9,690 nt of DNA, from NCBI GenBank assembly GCA_012513595.1, contig JAAZBY010000110.1:1-9690 (forward strand). The letters are read 5' to 3'. The position numbers were made by a program, and so were the translations under genes. Numbering within the stretch: position 1 is the stretch's first letter; the number at the start of each line of letters is the position of its first letter. Origin of the DNA: Chloroflexota bacterium (GTDB lineage Bacteria; Chloroflexota; Anaerolineae; UBA1429). Under the pieces are notes generated by a model. The model worked only from the letters and a program-made list of their open reading frames with translations, had not been told where the DNA came from and did no database searches. Positions 1 to 5,156 of this stretch are shown here, in pieces.

Positions 1-622
1 ACTGCGGGTTGAACACCACGCAGGGCTGCAGAATGTCCAGCACGGCGGCGCCACGGTGGCGGATCGCCGCCACCATCATCTCGATCATGTGCCGTGGGTC
101 GCCGGCAAAGGTCCGCGCCACAAAGGTGGCCTCCATCGTCAGCGCCAGTGCCAGCGGGTTGACCGGGCGTTCCAGCGCGCCGCTGGGGGGCGGCGACGTC
201 TTGGTCTGGAAGCCGTACGGGCTGGTGGGTGAGTACTGCCCCTTGGTCAGCCCGTAGATTAGATTATTGTGCACCATGACGGTCACGTCGGCGTTGCGGC
301 GCATCATGTGGATGTAGTGGTTGCCCCCCAGGCCAAAGGTGTCGCCGTCCCCGGCGTGCACGATGACCTTGAGATCGTGATTGGCCAGGTGTGCGCCCTG
401 GGCCACGGCGATGGGCCGGCCGTGCAAGGTCGTCAGGCTGTTGACGTGGAGGTAATCGGGCAGCTTGCTGGCCTGGCCGATGCCCGATACGATCAGCACC
501 TCGTGGGGCGCCAGCCCCGCCTGCGCCAGGGCGCGCGGCACGGCGGTGCGGATCGCCCAGTTCCCGCAGCCCGGGCACCAGGCCGGGGTGATCTGGTTCG
601 CGTAGTCCTTATAGTCCACCAT
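1..622 (-). CDS. korB: 2-oxoacid:ferredoxin oxidoreductase beta subunit, 3' end cut by window edge
   Basis: This is the thiamine-diphosphate (TPP) subunit of a 2-oxoacid:ferredoxin oxidoreductase, a cytoplasmic enzyme that decarboxylates a 2-oxoacid, makes acyl-CoA and reduces ferredoxin. 207 residues are visible and the frame runs open through the left edge, so the C-terminal part is missing. Visible motifs are WCPGCGNW at residues 15-22 (Cys16 and Cys19, cluster ligands by family), the TPP/Mg motif GDGDTFGLGGNHY at 91-103, and NNLIYGLTKGQYSPTS at 119-134, which is typical of the Kor/Por beta family. Cys201 lies in LQPCVVFN and fits the last cluster ligand. The position where many homologues have a further cysteine (GIGC) reads GIGQ, residues 47-50. 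ATG is preceded by AGGAGG 8 bp upstream, and korA ends 12 bp before it, so the two are co-transcribed. The substrate (2-oxoglutarate, pyruvate or a branched 2-oxoacid) cannot be decided from sequence alone. Confidence 0.95.
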   Translation of the reverse strand, partial: MVDYKDYANQITPAWCPGCGNWAIRTAVPRALAQAGLAPHEVLIVSGIGQASKLPDYLHVNSLTTLHGRPIAVAQGAHLANHDLKVIVHAGDGDTFGLGGNHYIHMMRRNADVTVMVHNNLIYGLTKGQYSPTSPYGFQTKTSPPPSGALERPVNPLALALTMEATFVARTFAGDPRHMIEMMVAAIRHRGAAVLDILQPCVVFNPQ

Positions 623-630
623 GGGTCTGC

Positions 631-636
631 CCTCCT
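631..636 (-). promoter_or_regulatory. Shine-Dalgarno of korB, overlapping the korA stop
   Basis: AGGAGG on the minus strand, 8 bp before the korB ATG at 622. It shares two bases with the korA TAG stop (635-637), an arrangement that suggests translational coupling of alpha and beta subunits. Confidence 0.85.
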
Positions 637-2377
637 ACTTGAGGTGGTCCAGGATGTACTGGCTGGTGATCGGCCGGCCATCGTAGCGCAGGATCCGCTC
701 TGGAATGTGCACGCCGGTGTGCGCCCGCAAGAGCAGGGCCAGCTGGCCCGTATAGTTGCTCTCGACGCCGACCAGCCTCTTTTCCTTCTCGAGGAGCGGC
801 CGGACGCGCTCCTCCGCGAGGGGCCACAGGTCCGAAAAGTGAAGCATGGCCGCCCTGGAGCCGCCATCGGCATTCAGCAGGTTGACGGCCTCATAGGCTG
901 CCCCGTAGGTGGAGCCCCAGCAGACCAGGGTGAGGTCGGCATCGGCCGGGCCGTAGCGCGTTGGCAGGCGCATGTCGGCGAGGGCGGCCTGCTCTTTGCG
1001 CATCCGCTTGGCCACCATGCGCACGCGGTTCTCGGCATTCTCATCGTCAAAATGGCCGGCCTCGTCGTGCTCGTCGCTGCAGGCCTGGAACACGCCCTTG
1101 GGGTGCCCCGGGATGGCCCGCGGCGAGATGCCTGTCTCGGTCACCCGGTAACGCAGGTAAGGCTCCTCGAGGGCTTCCAGGTCGGCGTCAGTCAGCGTCA
1201 GGCCGCGGTCGATGCGCACGCCCTCGAAGCCGAGCTCGGACCGTTCCACCGTGCGCACCGAGTTGGCGATCAGCTCATCCGCCAGGACGACGACGGGCGT
1301 CTGGTACTTTTCCGCCAGGTTGAAGGCCCGCCAGCCGGCGTGGAACATGTCCTCGACGGTGCCCGGTGCCACGATCAGGCGCGGGAACTCGCCCTGCGCG
1401 GCGTGCAGCAGGAAGAGCAGATCGGCCTGCTCGGTGCGCGTGGGCATGCCGGTGGCGGGGCCTGGGCGCTGCGCCTCATAGATCACCAGGGGCGTCTCGG
1501 TCATGCCGGCCAGGCCAAAGGCCTCCACCATGAGAGAGAACCCGCCGCCAGAGGTCGAGGCCATCCCGCGCACACCGGCATGGTTGGCGCCGATGGCCGT
1601 ACAGATGGCCGCAATCTCGTCCTCGACGTGCTTGGCCAGCACGCCGTACCTCTCCCCGTGGCCCGCCATCCACTCGATCACGCCGGTGGACGGCGTCATC
1701 GGGTAGGCCGCCACGAAGCGGCACCCGCCCATCACGGCGCCCAGGCAAAAGGCCTGCGTGCCCGAGATCACCATGCGGCGCGGCGCCCCGGGAATGGCCG
1801 TCACCCGGTGCGGAAAGCCCTCGGCGTAGCGCTCGTGCGCATAGTCGTAAGTGCGCCGCGCCACCTCGAGGTTGGCCTCCACAACCCGGGCGCCCTTGCG
1901 ACCAAAGTTGTCGCGCACGACGCTCTGGATCATCTCCAGGTCGTACGAGACGACCCCCGCCGCCGCGGCCAGCGCCCCGGTGTTGGCCATGATCTCGTTG
2001 CCCACTTCGCGGGCGATCTGCACCAACGGCACGGGGAAGGCCCGCACGCCGCGCTCGCGCAGCCGCTCCGCCTCCACGGAGATCGCCTCGTCGTAGATGA
2101 TCCCCCCGCCGGGGACGATCTCCTCATAGTGCTGGGCGACGGTGGCGGCATCAAGGGCCAGGAGCAGATGAACGTCGGCCGGCAGACCCAGTACCGGCTC
2201 CTCGGCGACGCGCACGCTGTAAAAGTTGTGCCCGCCCCGCACCCGGGACATATAGTCGGGCAGGCCAAAGACGTGCAGCCCGCCGCGGGCCAGCGCCTTG
2301 GCAAACCCGGCCCCGCCCGACTCGACTCCCTGGCCGGCCTGCCCTCCGATCCGGAAGGTCAGCTGGTTCGTCGGCAT
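635..2377 (-). CDS. korA: 2-oxoacid:ferredoxin oxidoreductase alpha subunit with fused gamma domain
   Basis: Protein of 580 residues. The N-terminal part (about 1-190) is the gamma domain, beginning with RIGGQAGQGVES at 9-20 (GxxGQG) and containing DYMSRVRGGHNFYSVRV at 41-57. The alpha domain follows, with YPMTPST at 225-231 (the family's YPITPS substrate/TPP motif), the acidic EDE at 252-254, STSGGGFSLM at 274-283 and QRPGPATGMPTRTEQADL at 303-320. The gamma-alpha fusion and length match the two-subunit Kor class. With KorB it forms the enzyme that converts a 2-oxoacid plus CoA to acyl-CoA, CO2 and reduced ferredoxin. The start is ATG at 2377 because AGGAGG sits 7 bp upstream; the frame stays open to 2515, but those extra 46 residues are arginine- and serine-rich, resemble no domain and overlap the ferredoxin gene. 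The ferredoxin gene ends 49 bp upstream, so the three genes probably form one transcript. Confidence 0.95.
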   Translation of the reverse strand: MPTNQLTFRIGGQAGQGVESGGAGFAKALARGGLHVFGLPDYMSRVRGGHNFYSVRVAEEPVLGLPADVHLLLALDAATVAQHYEEIVPGGGIIYDEAISVEAERLRERGVRAFPVPLVQIAREVGNEIMANTGALAAAAGVVSYDLEMIQSVVRDNFGRKGARVVEANLEVARRTYDYAHERYAEGFPHRVTAIPGAPRRMVISGTQAFCLGAVMGGCRFVAAYPMTPSTGVIEWMAGHGERYGVLAKHVEDEIAAICTAIGANHAGVRGMASTSGGGFSLMVEAFGLAGMTETPLVIYEAQRPGPATGMPTRTEQADLLFLLHAAQGEFPRLIVAPGTVEDMFHAGWRAFNLAEKYQTPVVVLADELIANSVRTVERSELGFEGVRIDRGLTLTDADLEALEEPYLRYRVTETGISPRAIPGHPKGVFQACSDEHDEAGHFDDENAENRVRMVAKRMRKEQAALADMRLPTRYGPADADLTLVCWGSTYGAAYEAVNLLNADGGSRAAMLHFSDLWPLAEERVRPLLEKEKRLVGVESNYTGQLALLLRAHTGVHIPERILRYDGRPITSQYILDHLK

Positions 2378-2384
2378 GTTGCCA

Positions 2385-2390
2385 CCTCCT
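2385..2390 (-). promoter_or_regulatory. Strong Shine-Dalgarno fixing the korA start
   Basis: AGGAGG within AAGGAGGTGG on the minus strand, 7 bp before the ATG at 2377. It decides the start against the longer open frame reaching 2515. Confidence 0.9.
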
Positions 2391-2426
2391 TGGCGTGCTG
2401 ATATGGGCGCGCGGCTCCCCCGCGCC

Positions 2427-2636
2427 CTACGGGTAGACCTGCTTGCCGGCGTCGTCCACGAGGGTGATCGCCTGCACCGGGCACTCCTCGGCCGCGGCGC
2501 GGAGAACGGCGTCATCTGCCAGGCCGGCGTCCTTCACGCGGGAGAGGCCCTGGTTGTCCAGCTCAAAGACCTGCGGGGCGATCGCCACGCAGTTGGCCGC
2601 CCCGATGCAGACGCCGCGGTTTACGATCGGTCGCAT
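2427..2636 (-). CDS. Small single-cluster ferredoxin with three cysteines, probably [3Fe-4S]
   Basis: Protein of 69 residues, an electron carrier placed immediately upstream of korAB and therefore the likely electron acceptor of that enzyme. It contains CIGAANC at 10-16 and ECPVQAI at 51-57, so the only cysteines are Cys10, Cys16 and Cys52. In [4Fe-4S] single-cluster ferredoxins the motif is CxxCxxC; here the second position is Ala13. The CxxAxxC pattern resembles the [3Fe-4S] or labile-cluster ferredoxins that serve actinobacterial cytochromes P450. The start is ATG at 2636, with a GAGG-containing purine run about 5 bp upstream; a longer frame to 2705 adds an arginine-rich stretch with no homology and is less likely. 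The protein ends in KQVYP. Family assignment is firm; the cluster type is inferred from the missing cysteine. Confidence 0.9.
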   Translation of the reverse strand: MRPIVNRGVCIGAANCVAIAPQVFELDNQGLSRVKDAGLADDAVLRAAAEECPVQAITLVDDAGKQVYP

Positions 2637-2737
2637 CACTACCTCTCTCCATAGCACAGGAGCGGCGCGCCGCGAGAGGATCGCGCGCGCCACTCTGGAA
2701 GACACACGTCAGGACGGTACACGGACGAACATCAAGG

Positions 2738-2767
2738 ATTGTAGACGGCCGAGGGGTTAGCGGGGAA
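2738..2767 (-). promoter_or_regulatory. Possible promoter of the ferredoxin-korAB operon
   Basis: On the minus strand, TACAAT (2738-2743) is a good -10 match. TTCCCC (2762-2767) lies 18 bp upstream as a weak -35. Transcription would start near 2731, leaving a leader of about 95 nt before the ferredoxin ATG. The weak -35 suggests help from an activator or a different sigma factor. Read by eye only. Confidence 0.4.
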
Positions 2768-2792
2768 GGATGGCCGTGGAAACAGGATGGCC
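2767..2792 (+). repeat. Pair of 9-bp direct repeats AGGATGGCC
   Basis: AGGATGGCC occurs at 2767-2775 and again at 2784-2792, 17 bp start to start. The pair lies between the osmC stop and the ferredoxin leader and touches the proposed -35 of the ferredoxin promoter, so it could be an operator. It could also be chance in a GC-rich spacer. Confidence 0.35.
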
Positions 2793-2795
2793 CTG

Positions 2796-3233
2796 CTACG
2801 CGAGCGAGGCCTCCACGTCGATCTGCATGCCAGGGCGGAGGGCATTGGCCACCGGGCAGCTTTGCTCGGCCTCGTGGGCCAGGGCGCTGAGGGCGTCGCC
2901 ATCCAACCCAGAGACGCGCACCCGCGCGTGCAGGCGCATCCTGGTAATGCGGTAGCCGCCGGATACGGGCGTCACGTGGCAGATGGCTTCGGTAGCCACC
3001 TCCTCCGGAACGTGCCCGCGAGAGGCCAGCAGGTGCGCAAAGGCCATGCTGTAGCAGGCCGCCTGGGCGGCGGCCAGCAGCTCCTCAGGGTTTGTGCCTG
3101 GCGCCGACTGGAAGCGGGTGGCAAAGGTGTAGGGGGCGTCTTGCAGGGCCCCACTCGCGCTGCGCACGCTCCCTTTGCCTCTGCGCAGGTCGCCGGTCCA
3201 CACTGCTGTGGCGGTGCGTTCGATGTCAGCCAC
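2796..3233 (-). CDS. osmC: OsmC-family thiol peroxidase
   Basis: Protein of 145 residues, close to the 140-145 typical of OsmC. It reduces organic hydroperoxides in the cytoplasm using a cysteine pair. The two catalytic cysteines are visible: Cys60 in LLAAAQAACYSMAF, after the conserved TNPEE at 47-51, and Cys126 in EQSCPVANAL. These contexts fit OsmC better than Ohr. The start is GTG at 3231-3233, with AGGAG (3240-3244) 6 bp upstream. TATAGA at 3254-3259 on the minus strand could be a -10, but no convincing -35 precedes it and the leader would be very short. It lies 159 bp upstream of the oxygen-sensitive ferredoxin/KorAB genes on the same strand, so protection of that module is a reasonable inference; they may or may not share a transcript. 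Confidence 0.93.
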   Translation of the reverse strand: MADIERTATAVWTGDLRRGKGSVRSASGALQDAPYTFATRFQSAPGTNPEELLAAAQAACYSMAFAHLLASRGHVPEEVATEAICHVTPVSGGYRITRMRLHARVRVSGLDGDALSALAHEAEQSCPVANALRPGMQIDVEASLA

Positions 3234-3350
3234 GGTCTGCTCCTGTCGCTCTATCTATAAGAACGGCACAACTCACGATGCAGCGGCCCGCGCCGCGCCC
3301 CACTTATGCCCACCCGGATGGGCTGAACCTACCGTCCTGCGGGGGCAACG

Positions 3351-3734
3351 TCAGCAAACGGGTGCCTCGAGCGCCGCCCGTACTGCCTCGCGGATCTGGC
3401 TGACCTCGACGGGCTTGTCCAGGCAGCAAAAGACGCCCAGATCGGCCCCCTCGTGGCAGACGTTGTCGCACCCGTAGGCGGTGATCCACAGGATCGGCAT
3501 CCCATCGCGGAGGCGTCGGGCGCTCTCGGTCAGGGCTACGCCGGTGATACCCGGTAGGGAGAGATCAGTGACCATGGCGTCAAACGGTCCCCCGCGAAGG
3601 GCATCGAGCGCCTCGTGGGCGTCGCTCGCCGTGATCACCTCGCAGTCGTCGCCCAGCCTGCGCAGTGCATCGCCAAGCACTAGCAGCACCACTCGGTCAT
3701 CGTCGACAACGAGGATTCGCTTTCTCATTGGCAT
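3351..3734 (-). CDS. Stand-alone response-regulator receiver domain, cysteine-rich
   Basis: Protein of 127 residues that is only a receiver (CheY-like) domain, with no DNA-binding or enzymatic output. Receiver features are the acidic pocket VVDDD at 9-13, phosphoacceptor Asp57 in MVTDLSLPG, Thr85 in WITAYG and Lys107 in LDKPVE. Stand-alone receivers act by protein contact or as phosphorelay intermediates. Cysteines are abundant: 31, 89, 93, 103, 104 and 127, with GCDNVCH at 88-94 and FCCLDKP at 102-108 flanking the switch region near the active site. The start is ATG at 3734; an in-frame ATG two codons later is an equal alternative, and the upstream GGGGTG is a modest ribosome site. No kinase is adjacent on this strand. 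The stop lies 117 bp before osmC, and no strong terminator separates them. Confidence 0.9.
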   Translation of the reverse strand: MPMRKRILVVDDDRVVLLVLGDALRRLGDDCEVITASDAHEALDALRGGPFDAMVTDLSLPGITGVALTESARRLRDGMPILWITAYGCDNVCHEGADLGVFCCLDKPVEVSQIREAVRAALEAPVC

Positions 3735-3875
3735 CAGGCCGACACCCCACAGCAGAGCCTAGCGGCCGGGGCCAGCGACGCGCGTGGTCCCCCGTCACTG
3801 CCAGCAGGCCCTACGGACTGGCCGGCGGTATTCCCGGTATGGATCGGAGCATGCGCCCCGCCACATGTTAGCGTC

Positions 3876-3884
3876 ATCTTAGCA
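3876..3884 (-). promoter_or_regulatory. Extended -10 (TGCTAAGAT) for the receiver-only gene
   Basis: On the minus strand TGC-TAAGAT fits the TGnTATAAT extended -10 pattern with one mismatch in the hexamer. No TTGACA-like -35 is present 16-18 bp upstream; instead the phased GTTG/GTTGG repeats begin about 30 bp upstream. Predicted start is near 3869, giving a leader of about 135 nt to the receiver gene. It is plausible as an activator-dependent promoter. Confidence 0.4.
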
Positions 3885-3913
3885 TGGCCTGTGGTGATAA
3901 CCTGACGGATCGG

Positions 3914-3961
3914 GTTGGGGCGATTGTTGGGGCAAGTTGCACCAGGTTGGAGAAAGGTTGG
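3914..3961 (+). repeat. Helically phased GTTG/GTTGG direct-repeat array, probable regulator site
   Basis: GTTGG occurs at 3914, 3926, 3946 and 3957, with GTTGC at 3936. The spacings are therefore 12, 10, 10 and 11 bp, close to one helical turn each. Relative to the predicted start near 3869 the array lies at about -45 to -92. OmpR/PhoB-family winged-helix regulators bind tandem direct repeats of about 10-11 bp, and such a regulator is encoded immediately upstream (3981-4700). The array is seen directly; the binding role is inferred. Confidence 0.5.
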
Positions 3962-3980
3962 GCGCCCACCCGCACGCTAC

Positions 3981-4700
3981 CTACCCACCAAACGTGTAGC
4001 CAACGCCGCGGACGTTCAGGATGTAGCGGGGCTTGTCTGGCCGGGGCTCCACCTTGCGCCGCAGACGATGGACGTACCACTTGATGATCTGCCTCGCCTC
4101 GTGGAGGCTGTCCGGCTCATAGTCACGCACCACGCGGACAAGCTCCTCCGGGCTGAGCACCTTCTGGCGGTTCTGAATCATGTGCACCATCAGGGCCCAC
4201 TCCTGGGGGGTGAGGTCCAGCGCCGACCCGTCCAGCGTGATGACGTGTTTGGCCAGGTCGATGCGAAACGGGCCGGCCTCCAGGGGCTCGTGTGTCTCCT
4301 GGCTCTGGTGCGAACGGGCCAGCAGGCGACGCCTCTCCATCGCCTCGTTGACGGCGTGGCGCACTTCGGCGGGGTCTACCGGCTTGAGGAGGTAGCCGTC
4401 CACCCCCTCGCGGATAGCCGTCAGCGCCGAATCCAGCGAGCCGTGGGCCGTCAGAATGATCACCACCGCCTCTGGCCAGCGCCAGCGGATCGCCTCCAGC
4501 ACCCGCAACCCGTCGGTGCGCCCTCCCAGCTTGAGGTCGAGCATGACAAGGTCAAACGGCGTCTCACGCAGCTGCTCGAGGGCTTCCTCGCCGCTCGCCA
4601 CGGAGGTAACCTGGTGCCCCTCGCGGCGGAGCGTCTCTTCTAGAAAGAAGCGAACGCCCCTTTCATCGTCCACAACCATGGAACGTGTTGGGTGGTTCAC
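3981..4700 (-). CDS. Response regulator, receiver plus OmpR/PhoB-type winged helix
   Basis: Protein of 239 residues, a transcription factor controlled by phosphorylation. The receiver domain (about 5-120) has VVDDE at 9-13, phosphoacceptor Asp55 in VMLDLKLGG, Thr84 in ILTAHGS and Lys106 in LLKPVD. The C-terminal domain (about 145-239) is a winged helix, with LDLTPQEWALM, the helix-rich EARQIIKWYVHRLRRKVEP and the terminal wing NVRGVGYTFGG. The receiver half has NtrC-like wording (LTAHGS, LLKPVD) joined to an OmpR-like output, a combination I associate with Chloroflexota. The start is GTG at 4700 because AGGGAG lies 9 bp upstream and the receiver then begins at once; ATG at 4679 would cut into the first beta strand. 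No histidine kinase is adjacent on this strand; the nearest is divergent and has its own regulator, so the partner kinase is unknown. Confidence 0.92.
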   Translation of the reverse strand: MNHPTRSMVVDDERGVRFFLEETLRREGHQVTSVASGEEALEQLRETPFDLVMLDLKLGGRTDGLRVLEAIRWRWPEAVVIILTAHGSLDSALTAIREGVDGYLLKPVDPAEVRHAVNEAMERRRLLARSHQSQETHEPLEAGPFRIDLAKHVITLDGSALDLTPQEWALMVHMIQNRQKVLSPEELVRVVRDYEPDSLHEARQIIKWYVHRLRRKVEPRPDKPRYILNVRGVGYTFGG

Positions 4701-4709
4701 CGTGACCAA

Positions 4710-4715
4710 CTCCCT
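4710..4715 (-). promoter_or_regulatory. Shine-Dalgarno supporting the GTG start of the winged-helix regulator
   Basis: AGGGAG on the minus strand, 9 bp before GTG at 4700. It favours that start over the open frame to 4826 and over ATG at 4679. Confidence 0.6.
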
Positions 4716-4806
4716 TTGTAGTGTCCAGAATCGCGTTTTCGGGGAGTATCCAGGGACGCCGGCACCGCAGGGCAAGCCGCTTGAGCCCCCGACCGGTGCT
4801 TCTGCC

Positions 4807-4836
4807 AGTATAGAACAGAGGGCCAACGCAGGGCAA
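4807..4836 (-). promoter_or_regulatory. Promoter of the winged-helix response regulator
   Basis: On the minus strand TTGCCC (4831-4836; 4 of 6 consensus bases) and TATACT (4807-4812; 5 of 6) are separated by 18 bp. Predicted start is near 4800, giving a leader of about 100 nt before the GTG at 4700. This is the best two-box sigma-70-like promoter in the window. Confidence 0.6.
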
Positions 4837-4855
4837 GCGCCGCGTTCGGCAGCGC

Positions 4856-4873
4856 CGCGGTATGGCTACCGCG
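4856..4873. promoter_or_regulatory. Palindrome CGCGGTA-TGGC-TACCGCG, candidate operator
   Basis: A perfect 7-bp inverted repeat around a 4-bp centre, between the two divergent promoters (4807-4836 minus and 4919-4927 plus). It is not followed by a T-run, so it is not a terminator. Its position suggests a dimeric regulator controlling one or both directions. Confidence 0.5.
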
Positions 4874-4882
4874 CAGCGCCGT

Positions 4883-4898
4883 CGGCCATAACTGGCCG
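4883..4898. promoter_or_regulatory. Palindrome CGGCCA-TAAC-TGGCCG, candidate operator
   Basis: A perfect 6-bp inverted repeat around a 4-bp centre, centred 26 bp from the neighbouring palindrome at 4856-4873. Relative to the predicted plus-strand start near 4934 it covers about -36 to -51, the usual place for an activator next to an extended -10 promoter lacking a -35. Confidence 0.5.
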
Positions 4899-4918
4899 CG
4901 GCGCGCGGGGGCGTTATG

Positions 4919-4927
4919 TGCTATACT
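4919..4927 (+). promoter_or_regulatory. Extended -10 promoter (TGCTATACT) of the kinase/regulator operon
   Basis: TG-C-TATACT matches the extended -10 with 5 of 6 hexamer bases. The -35 window (about 4899-4904, CGGCGC) has no match, as expected for an extended -10 or activator-assisted promoter. Start is predicted near 4934, leaving a leader of about 220 nt before the kinase ATG at 5157. Confidence 0.5.
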
Positions 4928-5156
4928 CTGGGTGCGTCGCTCCCGGGCGGCCGCATCGTCCTTCCTGCCTGCCAGCAGCGCAGGCCACCTGTTCACCGCG
5001 CAGCCGGTTGCAGCCCGGCCCGCCTTCACGGACTACCTCCATGGCGATAGCCACAGCACAACACACCCCTCCAGACCCAGCGCCGGACGCTGGGCGGCGT
5101 CAGCAGCGCGCCCTGGCCGTCACGCTGCGTGGCGGCAGCACTGCGGGCCAGCCGCT
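4928..5156 (+). other. Leader region of the kinase operon, with a possible 39-codon upstream ORF
   Basis: No convincing gene is visible here. The kinase frame stays open back to GTG at 4932, but the 75 added residues are rich in Ala, Arg, Ser and Pro and look like read-through of GC-rich DNA. In another frame, ATG at 5041 opens a 39-codon ORF (MAIATAQHT to STAGQPL) whose TGA at 5158-5160 overlaps the kinase ATG as ATGA. It has no good ribosome site, so a coupled leader peptide is only a possibility. Confidence 0.3.

Noticed and set aside
269..2401. 710-residue open frame on the plus strand, antisense to korA and korB
   Set aside because: It opposes genes with clear family motifs; its translation is rich in His, Gly and Val and shows no domain. 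GC-rich coding strands often leave such frames open.
2378..2515. Upstream extension of korA to 2515
   Set aside because: It overlaps the ferredoxin gene, is Arg/Ser-rich, and a perfect Shine-Dalgarno stands directly before the ATG at 2377.
3308..3323. GCCCA-CCCGGA-TGGGC hairpin after the receiver-only gene as a terminator
   Set aside because: The stem is only 5 bp with no T-run on the minus strand.
4932..5156. 75-residue N-terminal extension of the kinase from GTG 4932
   Set aside because: That codon is only 4 bp after the predicted -10, so it would need leaderless translation from an ill-placed start; the residues are low-complexity. It is not fully excluded.
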